Below the pieces are notes generated by a model that was not told where the DNA came from, did not search any database, and saw only the letters and a list, made by a program, of their open reading frames with translations. 64,000 bases of DNA from Leptobrachium leishanense (lineage: Eukaryota; Chordata; Amphibia; Anura; Megophryidae). Below, piece by piece: positions 1 to 10,965 of the stretch. The stretch lies in contig CM019065.1 in the NCBI GenBank assembly GCA_009667805.1, positions 17,062,952 through 17,126,951 on the forward strand, in the 5' to 3' direction. Position numbers and translations under genes: made by a program. Each line of letters starts with the position of its first letter. Within the stretch, counting starts at the first letter, position 1.

Positions 1-2
1 AT

Positions 3-957
3 GGTGATAAACTAGCTACTGATTTATATGTTACACCTACAGATGCTAATAGCTTCCTTGATTTTTCCAGTTACCACCCGGTGGGACAGAAGAAGTCCAT
101 CCCCTATAGCCAGATGTTACGCGTCAAACGTATTGTCAGTGATGATACGAGACTCGATACCAGGCTTCATACGTTGAGTATAAAATTTCGAGACAAAGGT
201 TATACCAGAAAGGTCTTGAAACGAGCCCAGCTTAAAGTTTCCAGCGTTACCAGAGAGGAACTTCTACGAGACGTTCCCAGGAGGAAAATGGACCGGGTTC
301 CATTTGTGAGTACATATTCACCTCTATCTAAAGATATTAAAAAGATCATTAGATCAAATTGGCACATTTTGCAAAGTGATAGAGATGTGGGTCATCTGTT
401 CTCTACTCTCCCTGTGTTCTCTATGCGAAGGACTAGGAATATACGTGATCAGGTGGTTAGAGCTGACTCTTCTCCTAGAGCTAAACAAACATTTCTTTCA
501 ACTCCAGTTCATGGTACATATCCATGTTTACAATGTAATCACTGTAATGGCATCATTAAAGGTGATACATGCACTCACCCTCGTACGGGTGAAGGCATTA
601 AACTTAAAGGTTTTTTCACTTGTCAATCTGACTTTGTGGTCTACCTCCTGAAGTGTCCCTGTGGTCTAGGGTACGTTGGCAAGACCACGAGACCTTTCAA
701 GGATCGTATCTCAGAACATAAGACCTCCATCCTCAGTCCTACATCTGAACTTCCTGTTGCTAGACATTTTTTCGAGAATCAAGACATAATGTCTCACAAT
801 TACGTTACCAAATTTTAGATAAGATTCCTCTCCTGTCACGAAGGTGGCGATCGGGATAGGCTATTGTTACAAAGGGAGGCGAACTGGACCTACCTGCTGG
901 ATACAGTGTCCCCTCACGGTCTCAATGAGAAGCTTGAGTGGCACTGTTTCCTATAGT
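3..957 (+). pseudogene. Penelope-like element polyprotein, C-terminal part with GIY-YIG endonuclease (PLE copy 1)
   Basis: The frame is already open at base 3, so the gene starts left of the window; the first ATG (81) is internal. The part seen is the end of the reverse transcriptase/linker, then a Cys-rich knuckle (CLQCNHC near 534-550), then a GIY-YIG nuclease: VVYLL at about 636 and YVGKTTRP at about 672, followed by the conserved RISEH. In Penelope-like elements this nuclease nicks the target for primed reverse transcription. A TAG at 816-818 interrupts the frame, but the family tail resumes in the same frame from about 840 (GGDRDRLLLQREA) to the TAG at 955-957. Bases 815-845 read sensibly only in another frame (LDKIPLLSRR), so two compensating small indels are likely. 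Decayed copy; family assignment is firm, the subfamily is not. Confidence 0.85.
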
Positions 958-1683
958 TACGTCTATGAGGCATCTGCAGTTTAGGTGAGCTGTTTTTACC
1001 TTCTTCCCCCTTAAGCCATATTTCTCTTTCTAACTGTGCCAATTTATGGCGTTTCCTGTTTACTTTAAATCTGCTCTTTTTCGGGACATATATTGTGCCT
1101 TTGGTTTTAACCAGGTCACTAGTGTGACTTTCACTTTTTGTGGTTGATTTTATGTTTTACTTTACTAAGTCACTCTGGCTGTTATCACTGTATGTTTAGG
1201 CAAGGTGGTTGATTTATTTCATTCCTTACAGATCGGATTTGTTTGTTTTTTAGTCCTTCCACACACCATAGAGATGTGGAGATCATCCTGAGAGGTTAAA
1301 CCCCATTATTGCGTTATTGTTTGCCGAGTATAGGCACCATCTGAGGCTATTTGTATGCTGATTGGCCCTAAGCTGCATGTGACCATTAGGGGATCTAGCG
1401 CATGCGCGGTTTTCGATCTCGCCGGCTTCACGGGCGGTCCTTGGCCGGCGCATGCTCCCTGTACCCACTGTCCGCCATCATTGTAAAGCCGGCTGGCGTA
1501 CTCTATTGCAGCATGGACCAACGCTAAGTATTTGTTGTTTACAAACGGTATGAAGATGTAAAACGAGCGTTTTCTGATTGTTTTATTCTCTCCATGTGTG
1601 CACGGAATTCCTGTACCGCCTACCCTGTGTATGTAATGTATATAAGGGGATAGTCTGTATTATGTGTATTGGGGCACTTTGCA
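958..1683 (+). other. 3' non-coding part of PLE copy 1
   Basis: No credible coding. The stretch is T-rich near 1000-1260 and becomes GC-rich around 1380-1500. It lies between the end of the polyprotein and the hammerhead-like core at 1684, the position of a PLE terminal (pLTR-like) segment. Assignment is by position only. Confidence 0.4.
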
Positions 1684-1710
1684 CTGAGGAAAGGGTTGTA
1701 TCCCTGAAAC
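1684..1710 (+). ncRNA. hammerhead-like ribozyme core, PLE copy 1
   Basis: CTGAGGA (1684-1690), an extra A, a 4-bp stem AGGG/CCCT (1692-1695 with 1702-1705), then GAAAC (1706-1710). This resembles the hammerhead core CUGANGA - stem II - GAAA. An AATAAA-like signal follows at about 1733. Hammerhead motifs are known from Penelope-like elements. The extra A between box and stem is non-canonical, and stems I and III are not clear, so activity is unproven. Confidence 0.5.
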
Positions 1711-1739
1711 GTCTGTATGTGTGGTCTCTTTCAAAATAA

Positions 1740-2150
1740 ATGAGGTGGCACTAGTGCACCTTTGTCAAGCAGCGCTAGTTGATTTTCTTTTTTGCTCTTT
1801 TGGATCTTTGCTTCCCTGTGGATGGGACATATGGGACTATATCACTCTAGCAGCAGCAGATAAGTATAATTCTATTGTTGTTTTGGGTGACATAGATGCC
1901 TGACCCCGGTTTTTACCATTTGTAGTCTCCCTAAGGTGTCCTGAGAGACTACGTAGCCCACCATCCACTTGCTATTGCCTGTATTTTTGTGTTTTGCAAG
2001 GACTGTTTACTGTGTACCAGATTCTATAATACAAGCTTATTGTGCCAATACAGCCTCCATTGTCTGTTTGCCTGCTTACCCCCAGCGCTTGGGAATATAG
2101 CGTCACACAGAGCCTGTGCCATGGCTCCTTCATGGCGCGAGTCTGACAGT
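1740..2150. other. no gene recognised
   Basis: No coding region or repeat that I can assign. It starts just after the AATAAA-like signal of the PLE and ends where the 55-bp satellite begins. Confidence 0.4.
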
Positions 2151-2154
2151 GTAT

Positions 2155-2890
2155 GAGCATATCACAGAGCTAAACAGCAATAAAACTCACAGTAATGTGC
2201 GGTGTGTATGAGCGTATCACAGAGCGTTTTAGCAATAAAACTCAGTAATGTGCAGTGAGTATGAGCATATCACAGAGCTCCACAGCAATACAACTCACAG
2301 TAATGTGCAGAGTGTATGACCGGGTCACAGAGCTCCACATCAATAAAGCTCACAGTAATGTGCAGTGTGTGAGCAAATCACAGAGCTCCACAGCAATACA
2401 ACTCACAGTAATGTGTGGTGTGTATGAGCGTATCACAGAGCTTTATAGCAATAAAACTCACAGCAATGTGCAGTGAGTATGAGCGTTTCACAGAGCTCCA
2501 CAGCAATAAAACTCACAGTAATATGCGGTGAGGGTGAGCGTATCACAGAGCTCCACAGCAATACAACTCACAGTAATGTGTGGTGTGTATATCACAGAGC
2601 TCCACAGCAATACAACTCACAGTAATGTACATTGTGTATGAGCGTATCACAGAGATCCACAGCAATAAATCTCACATTATTGTGCAGTGTGTATGAGTGA
2701 ATCAGAGCTCCACAGCAATAAAACTCACAGTAATGTGCGGTGTGTATGAGTGTATCACAGAGCTCCACAGCAATAAAACTCACTGTAATGTGCAGTGTGT
2801 ATGAGCGTATCACAGAGCTCCACAGCAATAAAACTCACAGTAATGTGCAGTGTGTATGAGCGTATCACAGAGCTCCACAGCAAAGAAAAA
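2155..2890 (+). repeat. 55-bp satellite array
   Basis: About 13 units of roughly 55 bp built on CACAGCAATAAAACTCACAG followed by TAATGTGC, a TGTATGAGCGTATCACAG part and AGCTC. Units vary by a few bases and small deletions. The same unit occurs singly near 4018 and 8616 and as an inverted array at 11436-11800. The AATAAA inside every unit is part of the repeat and is not evidence for a gene. Confidence 0.9.
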
Positions 2891-3797
2891 TCATTGTATG
2901 GTCAATGTGTTAGCGGGAATGTAATGGCATTAGGTGAGGTGTGATTGGATAGGGGTAAGAGCAATGAGAAGGGGTGGGTGCAGCGATTTAAGGCAGAGTT
3001 TATGATATGGGGATAAGTGATTGTGTTTTGAGGGTAACATAAGGTGTAATGGAATATAGGAAAGGGATTAATGGGATTGGCCGGGAGGATGTGGTAGGGA
3101 AGAGAAAATGATAGTGAAGAGAGCAGTGAGGAGTGGGAGAAGAATGTATGCTTGTGGGGGAGGGGGCAGGGAAATATTCCTGCTTCTCTATAATGTTTCA
3201 ATGTGTTGAGAGATGTCGAACTTTGTGCACTGATTGCTTTGTGTTATCTGTCTTCAGTTAGACTTTGTATCATTTAGCAGAAGGAGCAAACACACGTATC
3301 ACTTTACCTGCGATTAAACTGTAACCTCGTGCAATAATTCGATCCCATCTTACAGAAGCCTTTCTGCGAATAGAGCCATAAATTCTATTGAATAGCAGCA
3401 ATACAGAGAGGATGATTTCTAGCCTTCACCCCTTAACCCAATCTGCAAGCCATAAAATAACACCGTATCTAAAGCCTTTCCTGGCAATCATTGATGGGCC
3501 AGGTGATGTGTGTCCCACAGGTCTTGGTCAGGCTGGTGGAAGACACAAATGAAATTATTTAAAGGGATACTCTATTGAAAATAGAAAATACATTTTATTT
3601 GCCCATAAATAATTAGTAAGATCCTGTTGACAGCCTCTGCCCAATTATTTTTTTAGCATTTTTATTTTGGGTGAATTTGCTCCCCTTTTATCCCGCAACG
3701 CACGGTGCTCCTCCTCTTCAGCTCAGGGACTCCCGAACCCGGAAGTCCCTGAAGCTTTTTTGCACAATTTGGGCTCCGCTGAGTAGAAATTATAATC
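2891..3797. other. no gene recognised
   Basis: A G-rich/A-rich stretch (2900-3180) followed by ordinary AT-rich sequence. Open frames are short and resemble nothing known to me. Confidence 0.4.
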
Positions 3798-3805
3798 TGT
3801 GCAGT

Positions 3806-4193
3806 CAGAGGCGTAACTAGAAATCTCAGGTGTGGGAATCCATGAAGGGACCCCCCACCTTTGGCAAAAACATATCCCCCTATCATCCCCATGCACTGGA
3901 CCCATTCAGGTCCACAATGTCAACTCCGGACAATCAGTGCCCCATTTTTTTCCAGCTCCACTACGACCACTTCAGTTCATCCATTTTTTAATGTAATATG
4001 CACTATGATTATCTCAGAGTTCCACAGCAATAAAACTCACAGTAATGTGTGCTGTTTATGAGCCAATCATAGTTGTGGCCCTCGTCCTTGCCAAGCCGCC
4101 CTGGTGAGGCCACGGCCATCTGTGTGTGAACCCCCCGAACTCAGGGATCTGCTTGCAGTGGCACTCTCCGCACCCCTGGTAGCTACGTCCCTG
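3806..4193. mobile_element. non-autonomous hAT element, 388 bp
   Basis: Left end CAGAGGCGTAACTAG, right end reading inward CAGGGACGTAGCTACC. It is flanked by a perfect 8-bp duplication TGTGCAGT (3798-3805 and 4194-4201), the hAT signature. There is no transposase. It contains one monomer of the 55-bp satellite at about 4016-4068. Confidence 0.85.
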
Positions 4194-4201
4194 TGTGCAG
4201 T

Positions 4202-4612
4202 GCTATAAGACATGCGCAGTTTACGTACAAACGTTCCATAGCGCCTGGCAGAGCGATGGATCGGAGCTGATCGCACATGCACAGATCTGATCCATCGATT
4301 ACCTCTCTGAGAACGCTCGCTACAGCGATTCGTTTCAGAGGGTGACGTCAGCTGGTCTCTGTGTGTGACATCACTAGTGACCGACCTGGTGACCGGCAGC
4401 TGGGAAATTCAAATCTCGGCTACTGTTGATGCTGGGTGGAGTGGAGAAAACTCCTCCTCTTCACCCAGCGATTTCACCACATCAGGGGGGGGGTGGGCTG
4501 TGGGGAGAGAAGCAGGGGGGGCACCCCTCACATCCTGACCACTGTAACACTATAAAGGGATCAGGATGAGTAGAGTGTTCCTTTAAGCATCGTATTCGAT
4601 TTCTTTTGAGTC
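4202..4612. other. no gene recognised
   Basis: Mixed-composition sequence with a G-run near 4485-4535. No open frame or repeat that I can identify. Confidence 0.35.
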
Positions 4613-4745
4613 CTCGCCACTAGGGATGGGTTGCCGGTTCGATTCGAACATGAGTTCAAATCGAACATCGGCTGTTCGAAAATTCGGCGAACTTCGAACT
4701 TTTTGTGATGTTCAGGAAAAGTTCAACCGTTAGCGAAACGCTAAG

Positions 4746-5776
4746 AATAAGGGCTATAAAAAGGAAGGCCTACTAGATGTTTTAAAAGACATTCAGGGTA
4801 AAGATAGAAATGCTCTGATTCAGTATAGAAATTATGAAGAAAAAGAAAACTTCTCTATTCCTTTTATCTATAACTACAATAGCCAGACACGTAATATTAA
4901 TCAGACAATACGTAAGTATTGGCATATTTTACAAAAGGATCCGATTCTCCAAGGAATATTGGGGAAAAAGCCAAAGATCATTAACCCCTTCACTGCTGAG
5001 CCATTTCACATCTTAAAAAAAACACATTTTTCTTTTTTTTATTATTATTTTTATAATTTTTTTTCTTTACTTTAAATATGGTCATGTTTGGCATCATTGG
5101 AAAGGCCATGCTCTGGCCTTTCTAGTGATACCAAACGTGACCCTGCTAGCTGCCAACAGTCGGGAGATATCGGGGTTCAAAGGAACCCCCTATCTTTCCT
5201 TAGGAGTCAATGAGGACGTTCCCCACACGTCCTCAGCAGTGAAAAGGGGCGCCAAAAGGATTAAACAAAAAATTGTTAGAAGTCATACTCGTCATGAAAA
5301 TAAGTTCAAAACGATAACAGTTAAGGAGGGCTTCTATCCATGCGGTACATGTTCCGCGTGTAAGAAATTAAAGCTAAATAGAAAATTTTGCCCTGTGTTC
5401 GATTCCAAAGACATATTTAAAATCAAACAGGTCATCTCGTGTTATTCTACCAATGTAATTTACGTTCTAATATGTCCTTGTGGAAAATTGTATATCGGTA
5501 GGACCACCAGACCACTTCATGTAAGAATCCAAGAACATATACGTAAATATCCAACGAGATTTTGACAAACACACGGTTTCGTCCCACTTTTTTCTTGTAC
5601 ATAATAGTTCCCCTGAAGGCTTAACTTTTCTTGCACTACGTAAGGTTGAGAGAGATTGGAGGGGTGGGGACTTTATGAAAAAGATCAATCAAGAGGAAAT
5701 TAAATTGATTTTTCGGTTTGACACCTTAATCCCAAGAGGTTTAAATAAAGATTTTGAAATGTGCCATTTTCTTAAA
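4746..5776 (+). pseudogene. Penelope-like element polyprotein, C-terminal part with GIY-YIG endonuclease (PLE copy 2)
   Basis: Coding runs from about 4746 (truncated 5' at its junction with the hAT left end) to 4980, is interrupted by a TTAA element at 4985-5260, and resumes at 5265. Removing the insert plus one TTAA rejoins the frame exactly (KPKII continues into KQKIV), so the ATG at 5125 lies inside the insert and is not a real start. Then come a Cys knuckle (CGTCSACKK, ~5341) and a GIY-YIG nuclease, VIYVL at ~5454 and YIGRTTRP at ~5491. A frameshift near 5555 moves the rest (DFDKHTVSSHF onward) into another frame, open to the poly-T at about 5776. Decayed by insertion and frameshift. Confidence 0.85.
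4985..5260. mobile_element. TTAA-flanked non-autonomous element, 276 bp (piggyBac-like target)
   Basis: Flanked by TTAA at 4981-4984 and 5261-5264. The left end CCCCTTCACTGCTGAGC is matched inside the right end by CTCAGCAGTGAAAAGGGG. It sits inside the PLE reading frame and its excision restores that frame, which fixes both boundaries. A related left end (CCCTTTCACTGCTGAG) occurs at 49107. Confidence 0.8.
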
Positions 5777-6053
5777 TTTTTTTTTTTTTTTTTTCTCTTT
5801 TTCCTCTAACATAAGTCCTATAATGACGGCAAAGACCCTGTTTTAATATAGAATTTTGTTCCCTTAGGGTTACGGTCTCTAATACTATAAGGATACCCAT
5901 TGGGCTGAACTAAATTTCTGTGTCCAAGTTAAATCTGCAGCGATTTTAAAGACCTATATCTATTATAGGTTCTCTTTTAGGATATTTATAACATAGAATT
6001 ATTATATTTTTATTTTTGGTCTTTTCTGGTTTAAGCCAATTTCCAGTATATAT

Positions 6054-6490
6054 TAGGGATGTGCGTTTTCCGAGCCGAAACGAAAAATGGACTTGAAATG
6101 TGTCAAATCGAAATTTATCATTTTAATATGATTAAATAAAGTTGTGAAATGTATATTCAATTATTCATAAGAAAAAAAGGATCTTTACTTAATAAAAAAA
6201 AACACGATAGAATCGCCAGAATTATCGTAGACACTTTGAAACGAGGAGAACAGACGTTCCGAAAAAATGAAAATTTCCGAAATTTCCGAAAAGACGATAC
6301 AAAAAACGAGCAAAGTGACACGAAAATACGAAAAATGGTCGATATTCCGAAAAAAAAATGTACACGAAAAACGATCCGAACCGAACCGTATCGAAACAGA
6401 AATCGGTCGAAACGAGCCGAATCAAAAAGTTTAAACATCCGAACAAATCGAACCGAATCGAATCGAAAAAAAAATCGGTGCACAAGCCTG
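6054..6490. mobile_element. non-autonomous hAT-like element, 437 bp
   Basis: It starts TAGGGATGTGCG and ends CGGTGCACAAGCCTG. Flanks GTATATAT (6046-6053) and CTATATAT (6491-6498) agree at 7 of 8 bases. The A-rich CGAA/ACGAAA interior is the same family, in the opposite orientation, as 31253-31992. Open frames inside are composition artefacts. Confidence 0.7.
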
Positions 6491-7112
6491 CTATATATAG
6501 AGACCTTTACTTATTATGGGTCTTTTTAAGATGCTATACATATCCAATATATAATTGATGCCATTTTTTGTTTTTTTCTTCTAAGAGATATTGAGAATTA
6601 TTGTGCCAAGATAATTGACTATATGCCATGTATTTTATAGAAATGTGACGCCCAACTGCTGTTATACTTAATTTTAATTTCAATTTTAATTCCTTTTTCT
6701 CATGTTAAAAATGAGCTTCCGCCCCTCTGGTGAGACCGAGTGATGCTGGCACTGTTGGACAGCTATTTTTTTGTGAAGTTGTGGACTCTCGCCGGCACAG
6801 AAAGTGGGTGGACTCTATGGGATACTCACGCATGCGCATCTACTACGGAGGGGAGGATACTATCCGACCAACTAAAGTTCCGGAAGTGGAGCTCATCTGC
6901 AGCGAAGCTGCTAACAGGGTGAGCCCAGGACCGGAAGGTGAGGTCGGGACCGGAAGTGGAGCTCATCTGTAACGTATGATAGGACACACTGCGGACGAAT
7001 TCTCCTCCCCCTTTTTCGGCGCGAAATCAAGCCTATTACTTTCTTAATCATGACTTGTATATATATATAACTTACAAGGAGGGATGTAACACCAATCTTT
7101 CCCCTGTTGCCA
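6491..7112 (+). other. 3' non-coding part of PLE copy 2
   Basis: AT-rich to about 6720, then GC-richer. It contains a short direct repeat of CCGGAAGTGGAGCTCATCTG (6878-6897 and 6950-6969). It leads into the hammerhead-like core at 7113, the same arrangement as in PLE copy 1. No protein is supported. Confidence 0.4.
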
Positions 7113-7138
7113 CTGAAGAAGCGCTATATGCGCGAAAC
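7113..7138 (+). ncRNA. hammerhead-like ribozyme core, PLE copy 2
   Basis: CTGAAGA (7113-7119), extra A (7120), perfect 4-bp stem GCGC/GCGC (7121-7124 with 7130-7133) around a 5-base loop, then GAAAC (7134-7138). An ATTAAA-type signal follows at about 7180. Same layout as the core at 1684. Confidence 0.55.
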
Positions 7139-7721
7139 TCGTTTGGCTCCCCTTTTTTATTTTATTTTAAACTTTTATGTATTAAATTTCATTATTTCTA
7201 TCCTCAATATTGTGGGAATCCTGCAGTCCTTTTGTTGAAGGCGGCTTTTCCAAACTGTGTCGAAAACATTTGGTATATTCTGGAACCTGAGAGCTCGGTG
7301 TAGCCCCTAAAAGGGGTGTTATTACTGAAGAAGGAGTAGACCGACAGAAGAAGTTCGGCCGACGGACTGGCCTGAAACAGTCCGTAACGCGCACAAAATA
7401 GAGCTAGGGAGCTCTCTAAAAGTGTGAGTTTATCTCTTTATTGAACTCTGGTTATACTTCACTTACTTTATTTGATCAATTGATCTGCACTATTGCATTT
7501 CCTTCTCTCTTTTGTTCATGTTTTTGAGGTTGATATTGAACAGTGTGGCTTTATAATCTGAGCGAAACACTTTGAGAATTACTCTCCCTCCAAATACATC
7601 TGAGGAACAAAATAAAGTAAGATACTTGTTGCCCTATTGTACACTTTGGTGACGGTGTGGAGGGCACAAAAAACCATTTATTGAAAGGGAGCGCTGTTCT
7701 CACATTTTTTCTGTTTGTTAG

Positions 7722-8299
7722 TGAAACGCTGTTTGCAAAAAAACTACTGAACGAAAATGTCTGGAATTTACAAATAACATCTAATGAATGAATGATAATA
7801 AAAAGGACTGTTACAAGAAAATGAAAAAACGATTGAAAAAAAACAAAAACTGAAAAACATTTTTGCAAAACAAATACCAAATAATGCTTAAAAGATCCTA
7901 AAAAAAATCTAAAGAGACTCTTTACTGCAGAATATAATAATGAAAGGTTTATTAAATATTGAATTAAAACGGGAATATTTTTAACATTGAAGACTATGGG
8001 ATTCGCCTGAATAAACCTGTCGAATGAAACCACCGAATGGCAGGGCAATTCGGCAACTTTTCACTGCTGTTTTTTTTTTCTCTGAATAGACAATGCATTG
8101 CTTTTCTATGGGGAATTCACTGCCCTCGAACAGGCACCGAACAGGCAACGAACATGCACCGTATGTGCAGGCAATTCACCAACATTTGGCGTACTGCCTG
8201 CTCTCTGAATAGCCGAATGGCCAGGAAAGGTAACCGAACGCTGAATTTCACTGTTCTGTTACCTTTCGTCCACAATTCGGATCTCTTTGAATAACGCTG
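7722..8299 (-). mobile_element. truncated CAGGGTTATTCA-family element
   Basis: The right side ends CTCTTTGAATAACGCTG, the family's inverted end. The body (AGTAAAGAGTCTCTTTA-like stretch, then AACGGGAATATTTTTAAC-like stretch) matches 23597-24889 and 50451-51337. The other end is missing near 7722. Non-coding. Confidence 0.65.
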
Positions 8300-8502
8300 T
8301 TAGATTCTCGGTGTCGTGCACCACCGACTAAGACACAATTCTTCTGCACTTGAATGTGACAGGTGCATATCATTTCAATATTTGACCGCAGGGTCCAACC
8401 CTGCACTCTTCTGCAATACCTCAGAAGGGTTACGGTGTGAAGGCACTAGCTGGCACCAAAGGCCCAATATTTGAGTACACTGACCCGTGTACCGGATGCA
8501 TA

Positions 8503-9060
8503 CAGGGCAGCCATCAGAAATTATGGGGCCCCTTACTGATGATGGGGCCCCCCGTAACCTTCCTCAACCCATAACAGCTTTTTGCCCTCTTCCAAAACAA
8601 AAAAGGACATAACACAGTTCCACAGCAATAAAACCCACAGTAATGTGTAGCTTCTATGAGCGTATCTGTCACGTCTGGGGCCCAGAGGGGGCCCCGGCAC
8701 CCAGCGGTGCCATCGACAAGCCGAGTGCCAGGAGTTGTGCCGGCTTTCGGAGCTCGCAGGACTGGTCAGGAGGCGGGTCGCAGCATGACGACGCGCACCC
8801 ACTGGGTTTAAACACAGAGAGTGTGATCCGGCTCATCGCCCTGTCATGGAGTTTGCTTCCCTCAGTGCTGAGTGTCTCCTGGCGATTCACAACTTGGTTG
8901 ATTTTTCAGTCTCCATTGTTACCTGGCTTGTATGAGAACCCCCCCACCCCCGTGTACCAGTGCATGGCTATCCCTGACCACTCTAACACTGATAGATTTG
9001 AGCTTGTGTTAGAATGCGTCCTTGTATACCGTCTGGCCTATTTCAGGTATACCCTGTCCT
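8503..9060. mobile_element. remnant of a CAGGGCAGCCATCAG-ended element with one satellite monomer
   Basis: It begins CAGGGCAGCCATCAGAAA followed by GGGGCCCC-rich sequence, typical of some frog non-autonomous hAT elements. A 55-bp satellite monomer lies at about 8616-8668. I cannot find the right end or a target duplication. Open frames across it resemble no known protein. Confidence 0.35.
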
Positions 9061-9062
9061 GT

Positions 9063-9226
9063 GTGTTGGTCAAACATTTCCCACTCGTTGGTCAAACATT
9101 TCCCACTCGTTGTTGGTCAAACATTTCCCACGCATTGTTGGTCAAACATTTCCCACTCGTTGTGGGTCAAACATTTCCCACTCGTTGTTGGTCAAACACT
9201 TCCTACTCGTTGATGATAAAACATTT
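9063..9226. repeat. 25-bp minisatellite, about 7 units
   Basis: Units of GGTCAAACATTTCCCACTCG plus TTGTT, with single-base changes. All three frames stay open, which explains the overlapping open frames here. The units are contiguous with no spacers, so this is not a CRISPR. Confidence 0.9.
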
Positions 9227-9576
9227 CCCATGACTTCAAAACACATTTAAACATGAGCAAAAGTGGTAAAAATGAGCTCCGCGCACAGCGGTGAAATGGC
9301 TCAGCACTCTGCAGTGAAAGGGTTAAAAACATTTTTATAAAACAATCATTGTTTCCTGTCCCCCAGGACAGTACCCGGACCCCCATACACCTTTTATGGC
9401 CAATATCTTGCATATCACCCACTGCCACAGCGCTTGCGTTTGGACTCTGCTGTCCCTCCCTCCCTCCCCATCCACCCACCCACCCAGTGCTGGTCTGAAA
9501 TTTGTAGCTTACTTTCCAGCTGCTTCCACTTTGCAAATCACCCTATTTAACCCAAGGTTCTAGCCCTTCCCATGAT

Positions 9577-9746
9577 ATGTTAATCTGTATTTTTGTGTTT
9601 TGTTTTTAATATCTTGCATTTTATTACTTTGTATTTCTGTAACCACTCAATGTTCTTGAACCCAGGACATACTTGAAAACGAGAGAAATCTCAATGTATC
9701 CTTCCTGGTAAAATCCTTTATAAATAAATAAATAAATAAATAAATA
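9577..9746 (+). mobile_element. 3' tail of a CR1/L2/Rex-type LINE
   Basis: It matches the 3' end of the LINE at 39628-39785: TGTATTTCTGTAACCACTCA, CCAGGACATACTTGAAAA, TCCTTCCTGGTAAAATCC, then an (AAAT)n tail at 9720-9746. It is inserted in the right end of the hAT element at 4621-9886. Non-coding. Confidence 0.7.
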
Positions 9747-9894
9747 TATGCCCTCTTGGAGGGCACTTTCATTTTCGGAAGTTCGACCCCCATTGACTTG
9801 CATTTCGTTCGAGTTTGAATTCGAACTTTTCGGCCATTTGGGTGTTCGAGTTCGAACCGAACACAGGAGTGTTCGGCCCATCCCTACTCGCCAC

Positions 9895-10590
9895 ATGAAA
9901 GATCATCACAGAATAAAATACAACAATGGCTTACTTTTGGAAATTGGGTCCACCTTAAGTGATTATAGGAGAGCAGGGTTTTTTCAGCCGATACGCAGTA
10001 CCGGCATTGTTTTTTAATGTTTCCCCCGGCCTGACAAATGACTGACACACGCGAAGGGGGGAGAGCTGAGACAGGGCAGCACTCCCTCCCTCCCAGTGTG
10101 ACTGCCAAGAGGGAGGAGAGGTGCTGGGACGGGGCGGCTGGCTCTCGAAATCACTCCCTGCCTCCCTTTGTGAAAGGCAGGTGGAGGGGGGAGCTGAGAG
10201 GGCCACAATGTGAGTTGGTCCGGAGGGGAAGGAGCGAGTGACTCAGTACCCCGGCACCACGCTTCTGAAGATTGGGCTGCACCTAGGTGTGATGTGGAGT
10301 AACCGCGGGAACTCTCTCCGCCTGCCTGACAGATGGAAATGCCCATGGCGCCCGGGAGCTGCTCCTACACGTGGCTGGGAACATTGCTGCATAGGCGCTG
10401 CCCCCCAGCATGACTCATGTCTGGACTCAAGATGTGGGTGTCGTGCTGAAGAGGAGGTAGGCTGACGACAGGCGCACACAAAGTGGAGTCCGGGAGAGAG
10501 GAGCAGAGCAGTGAGCTGAGTACCTTGGTGAGTATACTCAGTTTAATTGTGTTGCAGGATGGATCATCTCCACCTTGGATTCAGATTGGG
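9895..10590. other. no gene recognised
   Basis: The first part continues the pre-insertion sequence of the hAT target. 10020-10250 is GC-rich with GGGAGAG/CTCCCTCC strings. Overlapping open frames on both strands come from composition. Confidence 0.4.
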
Positions 10591-10957
10591 GTGGGAATAA
10601 AGAACTATATGGGCCTGCTGGGGTAGATATTGAATGATATGGGCTTGCTGGGGGGATACAAAATGATATGGGCTTTCTAGGGGGGAATACAGAATGATAT
10701 GGGCCTGCTGGGGGGATACAGAATGTTATGGGCCTGCTGGGGGGATACAGAATGTTATGGGCCTGCTGGGGGATACAGAATGTTATGGGCCTGCTGGGGG
10801 GATACAGAATGTTATGGGCCTGCTGGGGGGATACAGAATGTTTTGGGCCTGCTGGGGGGATACAGAATGTTATGGGCCTGCTGGGGGGATACAGAATGTT
10901 TTGGGCCTGCTGCGGGATACAGAATGATATGGGCCTGCTTGGTGGGTAAAAAGGAAC
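10590..10957 (+). repeat. 30-bp minisatellite, left block
   Basis: Units of ATGGGCCTGCTGGGGGGATA plus CAGAATGTT, about 29-30 bp. The 981-bp hAT element at 10966 interrupts it; it resumes at 11947 and again at 21937 on the far side of the 9.3-kb hAT. A unit of ten codons keeps all frames open, so long apparent proteins here are not genes. Confidence 0.9.
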
Positions 10958-10965
10958 TATATGGG

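Larger units (their letters stand above)
4621..9886. mobile_element. hAT element of the TAGGGATG family, gutted and filled by other insertions
   Basis: The left end TAGGGATGGG and the right end GCCCATCCCTA are inverted, and both are flanked by CTCGCCAC (4613-4620 and 9887-9894), a perfect 8-bp target duplication. The left 120 bp and right 140 bp (9747-9886) resemble the ends of the hAT copies at 12652, 34214, 40503 and 63347: GTTCGA-rich left end, GCCCTCTTGGAGGGC motif near the right end. A fragment of the family's downstream tandem unit remains at about 8380-8480. No transposase survives; the interior is a PLE, MITEs and minisatellite. Confidence 0.85.

Noticed and set aside
2902..3201. Minus-strand open frame of 99 codons
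   Set aside because: Low-complexity composition and no recognisable domain.
5125..5264. ATG at 5125 as the start of the PLE protein
   Set aside because: It lies within the TTAA element inserted in the PLE frame; the true frame enters from 4746.
6149..6558. Overlapping open frames of 60-126 codons, Lys/Arg- or Phe-rich
   Set aside because: Inside a hAT-like MITE of biased CGAA composition; both strands are open and neither has a domain.
7325..7392. CTGAAGAAGG with a later GAAAC as a fifth ribozyme core
   Set aside because: No stem pairs between the two boxes and the spacing is too long.
9063..9226. Short regular repeats that could suggest a CRISPR
   Set aside because: Units are directly contiguous with no unique spacers, and the context is eukaryotic.
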